A DNA stretch of 62,596 nucleotides, from assembly GCA_009929215.1 (NCBI GenBank), contig SAAX01000005.1, positions 1 to 62,596 on the forward strand, written 5' to 3'. The stretch's first letter is position 1; the number at the start of each line of letters is the position of its first letter. Positions 7,827 through 17,560 of this stretch are shown piece by piece. Origin of the DNA: Deltaproteobacteria bacterium. GTDB lineage: Bacteria > Desulfobacterota > Desulfovibrionia > Desulfovibrionales > Desulfovibrionaceae. The position numbers and the translations under genes were made by a program. Under the pieces are notes generated by a model that ran no database searches, had not been told where the DNA came from, and was given only the letters and a program-made list of their open reading frames with translations.

Positions 7827-10007
7827 TCAGCGGCCCAGAATGCCGCGCACCAAACCGCCTGCTCCCTTGGCTGCGTCCTTTGTTGTACCGCCTGCCTGTT
7901 TGCCGGTATTTATAAGTGCGCCGGGCAGACTCTTGGCCATATCCAGAGCAAACTTGGGGTCAACCCCGTACGAAATATCGCTTAAGGGCCCCTTGGCCGT
8001 CACGGGAATGGTCAAGCCCATTGTTTTGATATCCATGGCCGCGTCAATGTTCTGCCGAGGCAGACTTATGCGGGCCTTGCCCGCAGCGTTGAGGCTCGAC
8101 GATGTCACAGTTATGGGAGCCGCGTTGATTTCGCCGTTTTTGGCGGTAAAGGGGGCGCGGGCCAGGTCGAAACGGTCGGGCAGCGGCCCGCCCTTGCCAG
8201 CAAGCGGGGGCAGACTTTTGCCAAGCTCGGCCATGGCCGGAACGTGCAACTGGCGAATTTCAATAAGGCCACGGCCCGAAAGGCTCTGGCGCATCTCGGC
8301 AGTCCCGCCGCAGTTCATGGTCAGGTCTGTGTCCAGCATGGCAAGGCCATCCACGGTGCGGCCCTTGCCAAGGGCCACCAGCAGCGGTCCCAGGTCAACA
8401 TCGGCCGCAAGGGCCTTGATGGTGCAGGTTTCGTTGGCCATGTTCACGCTGCCTGTGGCCTTGATGCTGCCACCGCTACCAAGGCTGGCAGCAAGTGAAT
8501 TGAGCGTGTAGCGGCCTTTTTCGCCTTTCAGGGCCACGGCAATATCCTTGACCTGCAAGCCGCCCTTGCTGATGGCCGCAACCTTGGCGCGAATGTCGAG
8601 GCTGGGCATCTTTTGCGCTGCTGCTGCATCGGGCTTGCCCGTCTTTTTGGCGTGCGCGGCGTCGGCCTCACTCATGGGGCCCTTGCTGGCCTGGGATTTG
8701 GCGTCTTGAGCCTTGTCCTCAGCAGCGGGGGTATCCGCCGTAGACAGGTAGGGCAAAAGGTTGATGACACCGGCCTGAATATCTGCGGTTATGCCCAGCG
8801 GAGCGTCAGCCGGAAATTCAAAACGCAGCCCGCCTCGCAGCGAAATGTCGTCCACCTGCAACTGCATCTGGTTGAGATTTAAGGCATTGGGAACGTAGCG
8901 CAGCATGGTTCTGAAGCGCAGTTCGTCCTTGCCAGCAACTGCCTTGAATTTATGACCAGCAAGGGCTGCCATTTTTTGGGGCGAGCCTTCAACTTCCAGC
9001 GAACCGTTGAAGGTGGGTGCGCCCAGCGCCGCCTCGCCCGATATGGTCATGCGGGCCTGAGGCGTGTTGAGAATTGCTCTGGTCAGTTGCAGGTGCAGAT
9101 CGGTGAGCCGCAACGTACCCTCGCAGGTGAGTTGCAGGGGGCCAGCCTCCTTGGGCAGCGCACCTGTCAGCGGGGTAACGGTCAGCGCAGTCTGCCTGAA
9201 AAGCAGCTGCGGTGGCGCATAGCGCAGTCGGGATGTGAAGGCCAGTGTGCCCGACATGTTGGCAGGCACGTTGGTGGCCCGTGTGTCGGCCTTTGCGCTT
9301 GCAGTTACCTGTTTGTTGCCAAGGGCAAAGGAAAAGTCGCACTGCACCGTGGCCTCTTGCCCGATGCGCAGGTTTTCTACCGAAAGATTGACGTTATTGA
9401 TGTGCAGGGTTTGCCCCGCAGCGCTTGTAAAGTTGACAGAACCCTGGCGCAGCACAAGGCGTTTGAGCTCAATGGGCAGGTTGCCCGGTTCCGCAACGGG
9501 TTGGGCCGCAGGTGCGGGCTGCTCGGCGGCTGCGGATTCCGTTTTTGCCGCGTCTGTTTTGCCAGTGCCGGATTTGGCGGCATTGGGTTTGGACGCAGCG
9601 GGCTTGGGCGTGTCAGCCTTGGTCTGCTCTGGCGCGGGTTGCGCAGTTGCGGGGGATTTTCTTTCGCGAATTTCGACAACAGGGCTGTCGAGGCGAATTT
9701 CACGCACCACCACATTGCCGGTGAGCAACGGGCTCAGTTCCAGCTGGGCCATGCCGCTTTTGACAGCAATGGCCACGCCCTGGGCGTCATCGGCATTGCC
9801 CCAGTGGGCCTGTCCAAAGTGCACGCCGGGAGGAAAAAAGGAAATTCCTGGCGGAGTGTCAAACTTCAGCGGTTGGCCGGTGGCCTTGGCTGTGGCATCG
9901 GCTATCTGCCGCACCACAAAGTCCGTATCCACACGGCTGATCAGTATGACCGCCGCCACTGCCAGCACGGCAATGCTGCCCAGAATCCATATAAACATGC
10001 GTTTCAT
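7827..10007 (-). CDS. AsmA family envelope protein
   Basis: AsmA-like protein. This inner-membrane family projects a beta-rich domain into the periplasm and is linked to lipid transport or outer-membrane assembly. The start at 10007 (MKRMFIWILGS) has GGAG 6-7 bases upstream and gives 726 residues. Earlier in-frame starts lack a signal. One N-terminal helix is at about 5-24. An AsmA N-terminal domain follows and a C-terminal AsmA-type domain lies at about 500-700. Two Ala/Lys/Pro-rich low-complexity linkers sit near 125-180 and 500-540. It is a single gene. Confidence 0.85.
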   Translation of the reverse strand: MKRMFIWILGSIAVLAVAAVILISRVDTDFVVRQIADATAKATGQPLKFDTPPGISFFPPGVHFGQAHWGNADDAQGVAIAVKSGMAQLELSPLLTGNVVVREIRLDSPVVEIRERKSPATAQPAPEQTKADTPKPAASKPNAAKSGTGKTDAAKTESAAAEQPAPAAQPVAEPGNLPIELKRLVLRQGSVNFTSAAGQTLHINNVNLSVENLRIGQEATVQCDFSFALGNKQVTASAKADTRATNVPANMSGTLAFTSRLRYAPPQLLFRQTALTVTPLTGALPKEAGPLQLTCEGTLRLTDLHLQLTRAILNTPQARMTISGEAALGAPTFNGSLEVEGSPQKMAALAGHKFKAVAGKDELRFRTMLRYVPNALNLNQMQLQVDDISLRGGLRFEFPADAPLGITADIQAGVINLLPYLSTADTPAAEDKAQDAKSQASKGPMSEADAAHAKKTGKPDAAAAQKMPSLDIRAKVAAISKGGLQVKDIAVALKGEKGRYTLNSLAASLGSGGSIKATGSVNMANETCTIKALAADVDLGPLLVALGKGRTVDGLAMLDTDLTMNCGGTAEMRQSLSGRGLIEIRQLHVPAMAELGKSLPPLAGKGGPLPDRFDLARAPFTAKNGEINAAPITVTSSSLNAAGKARISLPRQNIDAAMDIKTMGLTIPVTAKGPLSDISYGVDPKFALDMAKSLPGALINTGKQAGGTTKDAAKGAGGLVRGILGR

Positions 10008-10276
10008 TGAATCTCCGCTGGTATTCGCGGCCCAGGCGGCCGCGTAAACCGACCGCGCCTTTTGGCAGCGGGGTATGGATATGACCACCGTTTCTTTTAT
10101 ACGTAAAGCCCGCGAGCAGTGCAAGGCGAACAAGACACTGCACGACACGTCTGGCTTCTGGGGTGTGTGAGTCGCGGTTGCGGTTGCGCCGTGCAAGCCA
10201 TATATTGCCCAAAACACGGCAAAATAGTCATCAATGTCAGCGGCCAGAGCCGCAGGCGCGAGGGGGAAGTATCCGC

Positions 10277-11926
10277 ATGGGGCTCAAAAAATTGCAACCG
10301 TCTGCCAGCGGGCAAGGGCACGCCCAGCCATCTCGCCAGTCATCTGTCCAGCCACCTGCCTTGATGGTTCAGGGAACCTGCTCCAATGCGGGCAAAAGCC
10401 TGTTGGCCGCAGCCTTGTGCCGCCTGTTGGCCCGTCGTGGCCTGCGGGTTGCGCCTTTCAAGGCGCAGAACATGGCCCTCAATTCCTTTGTGACCAGTGA
10501 CGGCAAGGAGATGGGCCGCGCGCAGGTTTTACAGGCCGCAGCCTGTGGTCTTGCGCCTGATGTGCGTATGAACCCGGTGCTGCTCAAGCCCACCTCCAAC
10601 ACCGGGTCACAGGTGATTGTGCTGGGCGAGCCAGTGGGGCAGATGCGCGTGGGCGAATACCTGCGCTACAAGCCCACAGCCTGGAAGGCCGTGCGCAGGG
10701 CCTACGACAGCCTGGCCGCAGGCATGGACGTGATGGTGCTTGAAGGCGCGGGCAGCCCCGCAGAGATCAACCTCAAGGCTCACGACATTGTAAACATGCG
10801 CATGGCCCGGCACGCGGGGGCTCTGGTGGCCCTGGTGGCCGATATTGACCGGGGTGGCGCGTTTGCGGCCCTTGCGGGTACAATGGCCCTGCTGACCCGC
10901 GCGGAGCGCTGCAGGGTTGGTGGTTTTATTCTCAATAAATTTCGTGGCGATGCCAGCCTGCTTGATCCGGCTTTGGCAATGTTGCAGCGGCGTACGGGCA
11001 AACCGTTTTGGGGCGTTGTGCCCATGCTGGAAAACCTGCGCCTTCCTGAAGAAGATTCCGTAAGCTTCAAGCAGGGGCTGACACCAGGGCTGCATGCCGG
11101 GGGGCACGCAGACCCGGCAGAAGCCGGACTGCTGGATATAGTGGTTCCAGACCTGCCGCATCTGAGTAACGCCACAGACCTGGATGCCCTGCGCGACGAA
11201 CCGGGCGTGCGGCTGCGTATTGTGCGCAGTGCCGAGCACTGGGGCGCGCCGCATGCCGTTATTTTAGCGGGCAGCCGTAATACGGTGGATGATCTGCGCT
11301 TTTTGCAGCGCAGCGGGCTGGCACAGTGCGTGCGCGACTTTGCCTGCCAGTGTCAGCAGCTGGGGCGCGGGGCAGTGGTTGGCATTTGCGGGGGATTGCA
11401 GATGCTTGGCGCTGAAATTGCCGATCCTCTGGGGCTGGAAGAAGGCGGCTGCGAGCCGGGGCTCGGCCTGTTGCCTCTGGGCACAAGACTGCTGGCCGCC
11501 AAGCGGCTGCGCCGCACCTGTGGATGGGCACATCCTTGCCTTACGGGGCTGGAGCGGCAGTCTGTGTGCGGGTACGAGATCCACCACGGGCAGACCGCCC
11601 TTGTGTCTGTGGATATTTCGCCAGATTTGCCAGCCGGGGCAAAGACGTCTGTGCGCGTTGTCATGGCAGACAGCGAGGAGCAGCCCCTTGGCTGGGGTCT
11701 TTGCGACGCGCAGGGCCGTGCTCGGGTATGGGGCAGCTATCTGCACGGCCTTTTTGATGTGGACGGCTTTCGCCACGCATTTTTGCAAAGTCTGCGGCAC
11801 GATGCCGGCTTGCCCGCCGCACCGCTGGCAAGCTACGGCCTTGGGCCAGAGCTGGACAGACTGGCCGACGCAGTGGAGGACGCACTGGACATGCCCGCCA
11901 TCCTCGCCCAACTGGGGCTGGCCTGA
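10277..11926 (+). CDS. cobQ: Cobyric acid synthase
   Basis: Glutamine-dependent amidase that amidates side chains b, d, e and g of adenosylcobyrinic acid a,c-diamide in cobamide synthesis. The ATG at 10277 follows AGGGGGAAG and gives 549 residues. An upstream in-frame extension is less likely. Motifs are the P-loop-like GTCSNAGKS (about 35-43), [10 protein letters not shown] (about 64-73), the triad-type amidotransferase nucleophile GICGG near 370, and GSYLHGLFD near 486. I looked for a cobalamin riboswitch in the 269 bases upstream and saw none. Sulfite reductase and corrinoid enzymes both use the uroporphyrinogen branch. Confidence 0.95.
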   Translation: MGLKKLQPSASGQGHAQPSRQSSVQPPALMVQGTCSNAGKSLLAAALCRLLARRGLRVAPFKAQNMALNSFVTSDGKEMGRAQVLQAAACGLAPDVRMNPVLLKPTSNTGSQVIVLGEPVGQMRVGEYLRYKPTAWKAVRRAYDSLAAGMDVMVLEGAGSPAEINLKAHDIVNMRMARHAGALVALVADIDRGGAFAALAGTMALLTRAERCRVGGFILNKFRGDASLLDPALAMLQRRTGKPFWGVVPMLENLRLPEEDSVSFKQGLTPGLHAGGHADPAEAGLLDIVVPDLPHLSNATDLDALRDEPGVRLRIVRSAEHWGAPHAVILAGSRNTVDDLRFLQRSGLAQCVRDFACQCQQLGRGAVVGICGGLQMLGAEIADPLGLEEGGCEPGLGLLPLGTRLLAAKRLRRTCGWAHPCLTGLERQSVCGYEIHHGQTALVSVDISPDLPAGAKTSVRVVMADSEEQPLGWGLCDAQGRARVWGSYLHGLFDVDGFRHAFLQSLRHDAGLPAAPLASYGLGPELDRLADAVEDALDMPAILAQLGLA

Positions 11927-11988
11927 CCACTGGCCCGCGCACGAGGCTGACCACTGGCTGCAAACAGGGTTTAGCGTGTTCTGAACAC

Positions 11989-12918
11989 TTATGCGTGCAG
12001 TTCTGCTGGCTTGGGGGCCTTGCCCTTCCACTGGCTCAGCAGTATGCCCAGCACAATGAGCAGCGCGCCGCCGTATTGGGCCCGCAGCAGTTGTTCGTCC
12101 AGCAGGGCAACGCCAAAGAGCAGGGCAAAAACGGGAATAAGGTTGGTATAGGCCGCCGCGCGCCCGGCAGAAAGCCGCTTTACGCCAAAGTTGTACAGGC
12201 CGTATCCGGCAAAGGTAACAATGCCGCCAAGGTACAGCAGGCATGCCCAAGGGGCCCAGGCGGGGAATGTTCTGCCCAGGCTCACATAGGCATCTGGCTC
12301 AGGTATTGTAAGGGCCAGCAGGCAAAAAAAGATCATGCCCACAAAGGACTGCACCGCAGTAATGCACAGGGCGCTGTATTGGGTAGAGAGGTGGCGGGCC
12401 AGCACGGTGTATCCGGCGGCGCAACACATGGCGATTGCTTCAAAAATATTTCCCAGCAGGGGGTTGGTGGCCTTGTCGTCGGGCACTGCGGCAAGGGTCA
12501 GCCATGTGACACCGCAAACTGCCAGCAAAAACCCCAGCCACATGCGCAGGCCCGCACGTTCGCGCAGGATGGCAAAGGCCGCTGCGGCCACCAGCAGGGG
12601 TAGCAGCGAGGTGATCATGCCTGCCTGAGAGGCGGTGGTAAGCCGCAGGGCGTGTGTTTCAAACAAAAAAAACAGGCAGGGTTCGCACAGAGCCATGAGC
12701 ACCAGGCTTCCCCAATGTCCGTGCTGCTTCAGTTCGCGCCAAAGGCTCGGGCACAGGGGCAGAAAAACCACACAGGCCACAAGCATGCGCCCCGCCATGG
12801 TTTGCAGGGGGCTCAAGGTCGACAGGGCAATGCGCAGCACAACAAATGTTGAGCCCCAAAAGGCCATGGCTGTCAGCAGGGCCATGTGGGGCAGCAACCT
12901 GGGAGCGGTGGGGGGCAT
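11989..12918 (-). CDS. DMT superfamily transporter (EamA type)
   Basis: Inner-membrane drug/metabolite transporter with ten predicted helices in two EamA repeats (about residues 10-140 and 160-295). Members export amino acids or other metabolites. The substrate cannot be read from sequence. The 309-residue product begins MPPTAPRLLPHMALLTAM. The start at 12918 has only a distant GGAGA. An internal Met12 is an alternative. It is convergent with cobQ, with 62 bases between the stops and no clear terminator. Confidence 0.88.
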   Translation of the reverse strand: MPPTAPRLLPHMALLTAMAFWGSTFVVLRIALSTLSPLQTMAGRMLVACVVFLPLCPSLWRELKQHGHWGSLVLMALCEPCLFFLFETHALRLTTASQAGMITSLLPLLVAAAAFAILRERAGLRMWLGFLLAVCGVTWLTLAAVPDDKATNPLLGNIFEAIAMCCAAGYTVLARHLSTQYSALCITAVQSFVGMIFFCLLALTIPEPDAYVSLGRTFPAWAPWACLLYLGGIVTFAGYGLYNFGVKRLSAGRAAAYTNLIPVFALLFGVALLDEQLLRAQYGGALLIVLGILLSQWKGKAPKPAELHA

Positions 12919-13086
12919 GGTGTTTATTCGGGTTCTCCAGAATGGTCGCGGATGATTTTTGCCGCAGCCTATGGTAAGAAGTTCAATACTTCAAGAGAGG
13001 GGCGTAGTTGGAGTTGCGCAGGGTGGCGGCCTGTTGGCTATGTGGTGGGCGAAAGGCGGGGCTTTTTGTTTGCGGGAGCATGAAGC

Positions 13087-15885
13087 ATGAGTATCAGAAC
13101 CATTATCAAGACTTCCAACCTCGCGCAGCTTCTGCTTCTTTTGCTGTTGGGGCTTTGCCTTGTGGCTTTTGGCCGAGGCCTGCACGAAAGCAAAAGGATG
13201 CTCGAAAATTATTACGAGCTTGATTCCCTGCTGCTGGATGTGGAAAACAACGCCCGCCAGTGCTATGAGGAAGCCCACGCCTTTATTTTTACCGGCAGCG
13301 CCGAGCGCTACGCCAACTGGCAGATTCTGAGCCAGATCCGCGCAGGATCCGCGCAGGAAGTTGCCACGCGCGGTGTTTCTTTTGAAGAAACCGCGCGCCG
13401 CATCAATCTTTCTGCTGGTGTACAGGCGCAGGTGCAGTATCTGCTGGTGCAGCGCAAGCACCTCGATTCCCTGCTCGATACTGCCGTAACCATGGCACTG
13501 GGCAACAGCGGCCCCCCGCACTGGGACAGGGACGGCCTTGACCTGCGCAGTGCGCAGACCTGGGCCGACAGGGTAAACCTGGACAGCGAAGTGCAGCAGG
13601 TTCTGTTCAGCGTCCAGGCGTTGCGTGAATCGCAATATCGCAGTTTTCTTGACCAGATAGGCCTGCACGAAGGCCCGCTTGAGCAGATGGTCTGGGCCAT
13701 GGCGGTGGCCTTGCTGGCACTGGCCGCCAGTGCTGTGATAAATATCTATATTTTTCAGAAGCGTGTGGCCCAGCCCCTTGGCGAGGTCAGCCACTATGCC
13801 GAGGGCGTGGCCGAGGGCGGCGATCCCGCGCCGGTGATGATACGGCATCAGGACGAGCTTTCCAGCATGTTTGAAGCCTTGCAGCGCATGAAGGCGACCC
13901 TGTTCACGCGTATACGCGAGCTTAAAGAGGCCGAGCGGCGCGCCCGTAAAAGCAAGCAGCAGGCCGTACTTGCCAGGGCACAGGCCCTTACCTCACTGGA
14001 ACTGGCCCAAAAGGCCTCGCACGTGCAGGAAGATTTTTTGCGGCGCATGAGCCACGAAATACGCACGCCGCTCAATGCCATCATCGGCATGAGCTACCTG
14101 AGCCTTCAGGCTGGCCCCACCGGGGTGCAGCGCGACTATATTTCGCAGATCAACAAGGCGGGCAGCGTGCTGCTCGACATGGTCAACCGTATCCTTGATT
14201 TTTCCAGCGCCAACGAGGGGCTGTTGCGGCGCGAAAGCCGCGCCTTTCAGATGCCGCGCCTTTTTGAGCTTTTGCGGCAAAGCGTGGCTGGCAGCGCCCT
14301 TGAAAAACAGTTGGAGCTCAACTTTACCATTGATCCCGCTGTTCCGGCGGTCATCGAGGGTGACGAGCGCCATCTGGAAGAAGTGCTGCGCATACTTCTG
14401 GACAATGCGGTCAAGTACACCCGCACCGGATCGGTTGAGTGCAGCGTGCAATATGCGCAGGATGACGGGGGCAGCGACATATGTCGTCTGCTTTTTGTGG
14501 TGGCCGACAGTGGCCCAGGCATGGATGCCGCCCTTAGGGAAAAGCTGTTTGAACCCTTTGCCCTTGGCGATGAATCGTTGACCCGTTCCAGCAGCGGCCT
14601 TGGACTTGGGCTGGCCCTGGCGCGTCAACTGGTAGACCTGCTGGGGGGCGAACTTTGTGTGGCAAGTTCGCCGGGCAAGGGAAGCCGTTTTTTCTTTGAA
14701 ATTCCGCTAGGGCTCGTGCAGCAGACGGGCACGCTTGAAACCTCGCCTGCCCAGGAAGCCCAGGAAGCCGTAGACAGCATATTCAACCCCGCCGATACGC
14801 AGCAGCGCACGGTTCTGGTGGTTGAAGACAACGAAATCAACGCCCAGATTGCCAGCGAACTTCTGCTTCAGGCCGGGCTTGCCGTGCGTGTGGCGTCCAA
14901 CGGCTTGGCCGCTGTGGATGAGGTGCGCGCGGGCGGCGTGGATCTGGTGATCATGGATGTGCAGATGCCTGTTATGGATGGGCTGGAAGCCACCACCCGC
15001 ATACGCGAGCTGGGCTATAGCCCGGAAAATCTGCCCATTCTGGCCATGACCGCGCACACAGACGCAGCATCGCGCCTGGACGGCAAAAACGTGGGCATGA
15101 ACGACTATCTCACCAAGCCCGTTGACCCCGCAGCCCTGTATGCTGCGCTGGAACGCTGGCTGCCGGGCGGGCTGGAACACAATCCTCTTGCGCAAAATGC
15201 CGAGCCGGAACATGTCGCGGCTGGAGAAAACGGCGGCAACGAGCTGGACGTGATGCGTGATTCTGCGGCTGCCATTGCCGAGCCGGAATGCCCTGCTGTC
15301 AATGTGGAAGCGGGGCTTGCCACGGTTGGCGGCAACCATGATCTGTACCGCGAGCTGCTGTTGCGTTTTGTGGACCATTATGGCGACAGCGCACGGGAAT
15401 TGCGCGGGCTGCTGGCCTGTGGCGATCTGCGCGGTGCGGCGCGTCTGGCGCACACCGTCAAGGGCGTTGCCGCCAATCTGGGTGTGGAGCGCGTGTGCCG
15501 CCTCACCCGGCGCATGGAAAATGCCCTGCCCATAACCCCGCCCAGCGAAAGCCTCATGGACGAATTTGAAGAAAGCATGAATGAGGTTCTGCTGCGGGTG
15601 CGCTGCCTTGAGGGCATGGGCAGCACGGCCACCGCCGGAACCCTTCACCTGGACGAAGAACACCGTGAGGGGCTGCTGGCCCTGCTGGCCGAACTGCCGG
15701 AGCTTATGGAAACAGACTGGGGCAATGCAGAAAGTTCGCTGGAGCACTTCCTCCCCTTTGTAGATGGCACTCCCTACGCAGAAGACCTTTCTGCCATTCT
15801 TGCCTCGGTAAAGGACTTTGACAACGGGGCGCTACAGGGGCAGGCCGCAGCCCTGCGACTCCGATTGCGAGGCGAGAATGCATGA
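13087..15885 (+). CDS. Hybrid sensor histidine kinase (HAMP-HisKA-HATPase-REC-Hpt)
   Basis: Membrane phosphorelay kinase of 932 residues. Helices at about 10-28 and 200-222 bracket a periplasmic sensor of roughly 170 residues with no recognised fold. HAMP (about 223-275) and a coiled segment follow. HisKA has the phospho-His in SHEIRTPLN at about 323. The ATPase domain shows DNAVKYT, DSGPGM and GLGLGLA. The receiver domain has EDN and the phospho-Asp in MDVQMPVMDG near 624. A C-terminal Hpt domain has HTVKG with His about 789. The architecture resembles the ArcB/TorS/BarA type. The stop overlaps the next gene's ATG (ATGA), so the kinase and glycosyltransferase are coupled. The output regulator is not in the window. 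Confidence 0.94.
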   Translation: MSIRTIIKTSNLAQLLLLLLLGLCLVAFGRGLHESKRMLENYYELDSLLLDVENNARQCYEEAHAFIFTGSAERYANWQILSQIRAGSAQEVATRGVSFEETARRINLSAGVQAQVQYLLVQRKHLDSLLDTAVTMALGNSGPPHWDRDGLDLRSAQTWADRVNLDSEVQQVLFSVQALRESQYRSFLDQIGLHEGPLEQMVWAMAVALLALAASAVINIYIFQKRVAQPLGEVSHYAEGVAEGGDPAPVMIRHQDELSSMFEALQRMKATLFTRIRELKEAERRARKSKQQAVLARAQALTSLELAQKASHVQEDFLRRMSHEIRTPLNAIIGMSYLSLQAGPTGVQRDYISQINKAGSVLLDMVNRILDFSSANEGLLRRESRAFQMPRLFELLRQSVAGSALEKQLELNFTIDPAVPAVIEGDERHLEEVLRILLDNAVKYTRTGSVECSVQYAQDDGGSDICRLLFVVADSGPGMDAALREKLFEPFALGDESLTRSSSGLGLGLALARQLVDLLGGELCVASSPGKGSRFFFEIPLGLVQQTGTLETSPAQEAQEAVDSIFNPADTQQRTVLVVEDNEINAQIASELLLQAGLAVRVASNGLAAVDEVRAGGVDLVIMDVQMPVMDGLEATTRIRELGYSPENLPILAMTAHTDAASRLDGKNVGMNDYLTKPVDPAALYAALERWLPGGLEHNPLAQNAEPEHVAAGENGGNELDVMRDSAAAIAEPECPAVNVEAGLATVGGNHDLYRELLLRFVDHYGDSARELRGLLACGDLRGAARLAHTVKGVAANLGVERVCRLTRRMENALPITPPSESLMDEFEESMNEVLLRVRCLEGMGSTATAGTLHLDEEHREGLLALLAELPELMETDWGNAESSLEHFLPFVDGTPYAEDLSAILASVKDFDNGALQGQAAALRLRLRGENA

Positions 15886-16706
15886 AAGTAGTATTCTGCC
15901 TGGATGACAAGATACAGTACCTGACCCTGCTCAAGGTGGCGGTGCGCTCGCTTCGCGCCGTACAGGGGCAGCACGCCCCGTGCCTGTGCGTGTATGCAGG
16001 TCAGGATGCTGCCCTGCTGGCCGAGCTGGAGGCAGAGAACATACCCGTGGCGCGCTATACGCCGCAGCTTGATCCCCGTGGTTTTACGCCCTTGGGGCAG
16101 GCCTGCGCCGGGTGTTTTCTCAAGCTTGAGCTGGCCCTTGTGCCAGAGCTTGCCCAAGATGGCCGCGTGCTTTACTGCGATACCGACGTGCTTTTTTACC
16201 GCCCCGTGGACGAGCTGTTTGCGCAGCAGCCACCCTATGTGGGCATGGCCAGAGAGTACACAGCGCCGTTTTTTCACCAGCATCAGCAGCTTTCGTATGA
16301 GTTTCGCGGTGCGCGCTACACTGTGCCCTTGCCCTTTCCCATCTGGACATATTCCAGCGGCGTGGCCCTGTTCAACCTGGATAGACTGCGCAGGCGCGAC
16401 TTTATCGGGCATTTTATGGCATTTTGTCAGCAAAACGAGTCGCGCATCGGCAACCTTGACCAGTCATTGATAAATTATTTTTTCGGCAAGCGTATTACCC
16501 GGCTGGATGACTGCTGGAACTGCCCCCCCTACCGCATGGAATGCAGAAATGAGGCGCATATTGTGCACTTTCACGGCCCCAAACCGTGGGAGCAGAAAAA
16601 AACAAACCTCAAGGACCTGCTCATTAACCATTATAGCTACATGCGCGGTCTTTGGCTGGACTATCTGCGCCCCGAAGAGCGCGCGCTTGTGGAATCATGG
16701 TTTTAG
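15882..16706 (+). CDS. Glycosyltransferase, probably GT8-like
   Basis: The 274-residue product begins MKVVFCLDDKIQYLTLLK and carries CDTDVLFY near residue 101, a DxD metal/nucleotide-sugar motif, then YSSGVALFNLD near 160 and a late HFHGPKPW segment near 227. This order (DxD, then GVxLFNL, then HFxGxxKPW) fits GT-A enzymes like the GT8 family, which move sugars from UDP- or CDP-sugars. The acceptor is unknown. No membrane segment is present. The start overlaps the sensor kinase stop by 4 bases, so expression is likely tied to the kinase. Confidence 0.8.
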   Translation: MKVVFCLDDKIQYLTLLKVAVRSLRAVQGQHAPCLCVYAGQDAALLAELEAENIPVARYTPQLDPRGFTPLGQACAGCFLKLELALVPELAQDGRVLYCDTDVLFYRPVDELFAQQPPYVGMAREYTAPFFHQHQQLSYEFRGARYTVPLPFPIWTYSSGVALFNLDRLRRRDFIGHFMAFCQQNESRIGNLDQSLINYFFGKRITRLDDCWNCPPYRMECRNEAHIVHFHGPKPWEQKKTNLKDLLINHYSYMRGLWLDYLRPEERALVESWF

Positions 16707-16737
16707 CGGGGTAGCGGCCCGAATTTGCACATAACCA

Positions 16738-16764
16738 TGAAGTATTTTGTGCATTGGCCGATAA
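16738..16764 (+). promoter_or_regulatory. Sigma-28 (FliA) type promoter of cheW
   Basis: GCCGATAA at 16757-16764 is a perfect sigma-28 -10 element. TGAA at 16738-16741 lies 15 bases upstream, against the consensus TAAA-N15-GCCGATAA. Transcription would begin about 120 bases before cheW. Confidence 0.6.
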
Positions 16765-16774
16765 GTGAGAAAGC

Positions 16775-16810
16775 CGGGCCTGACAGGCAGCAATATATGC
16801 GCCAGGCCCG
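16775..16810 (+). repeat. Hairpins in the cheW leader
   Basis: CGGGCCTG (16775-16782) and CAGGCCCG (16803-16810) form an 8-bp stem with a 20-base loop. A second short hairpin, CGCCGCA-AC-TGCGGCG, follows at 16833-16848. Both lie between the putative sigma-28 promoter and the cheW ribosome binding site. Confidence 0.45.
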
Positions 16811-16890
16811 TTGTGGATAACAGGTGAAAAGTCGCCGCAACTGCGGCGGTTTGTGGGCCGAAACGCCCCTCATACCATGGAGGCCATCCC

Positions 16891-17403
16891 ATGACGGATA
16901 CAATGGACGCGGTGCAGACGCCAACGCTTGATACGTTTCAGGGCACTGGCCAGGAACATGAGGGCGATCTGCTCCAGCTGGTCACCTTTCGCATTGGCGA
17001 CGAAGAGTTCGGGGTCGATATCCTCTCGGTTCAGGAAATCATCCGGCTCATGCAGATTACCATGGTTCCTCATGCCGCCTCCTTCATCGAGGGCGTCATC
17101 AACCTGCGCGGCAAGGTTATTCCTGTTGTCAACATGCGCACGCGTTTCCATCTGCATCCGGTGGAACACGACGCCAATACGCGCATTGTGGTGATGGAAT
17201 TCAACCAGAAAATCGTGGGCTTTCTTGTGGACGGTGTTTCAGAGGTGCTGCGCATCCCCGCATCTACCGTAGAGGCCCCGCCGCCTGTGGTGTGCGGCAT
17301 TGGCTCGGAGTACATCAGGGGCGTGGGCAAGCTTGAAGGCCGCCTGCTCATTCTGCTTGACCTCGACACGTTATTGAGCGACATGAACGCCGATGCGGGT
17401 TAG
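16891..17403 (+). CDS. cheW: Chemotaxis coupling protein CheW
   Basis: Cytoplasmic adaptor that links methyl-accepting receptors to the CheA kinase. The 170-residue product has one CheW domain (about 24-165) with the usual VTFRIGDEEFGVDI opening and GVINLRGKVIPVVNMR near 70-85. The ATG follows GGAGG at good spacing. It stands alone, with no cheA or receptor nearby. The sigma-28-like promoter and the motAB genes elsewhere in the window suggest a flagellar-regulon member. Confidence 0.95.
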   Translation: MTDTMDAVQTPTLDTFQGTGQEHEGDLLQLVTFRIGDEEFGVDILSVQEIIRLMQITMVPHAASFIEGVINLRGKVIPVVNMRTRFHLHPVEHDANTRIVVMEFNQKIVGFLVDGVSEVLRIPASTVEAPPPVVCGIGSEYIRGVGKLEGRLLILLDLDTLLSDMNADAG

Positions 17404-17560
17404 CATGGCGGCCAGGCGCGCACCCCTGAATCTGTACGGACGGCGGGTTTTTTAAAGCCCCGGAGCCTGCGGTTTTTTTGAGTGACGACGCGCAGCCTGA
17501 AGCCAACGCCAGCCGGGGGTGTCTGTTTGCCCCGGTTATGCCGCCGCAGCAGGAGGCCTT

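Noticed and set aside
10008-10276. Cobalamin riboswitch before cobQ
   Set aside because: Expected for a cobamide gene, but no B12-box-like conserved sequence was seen.
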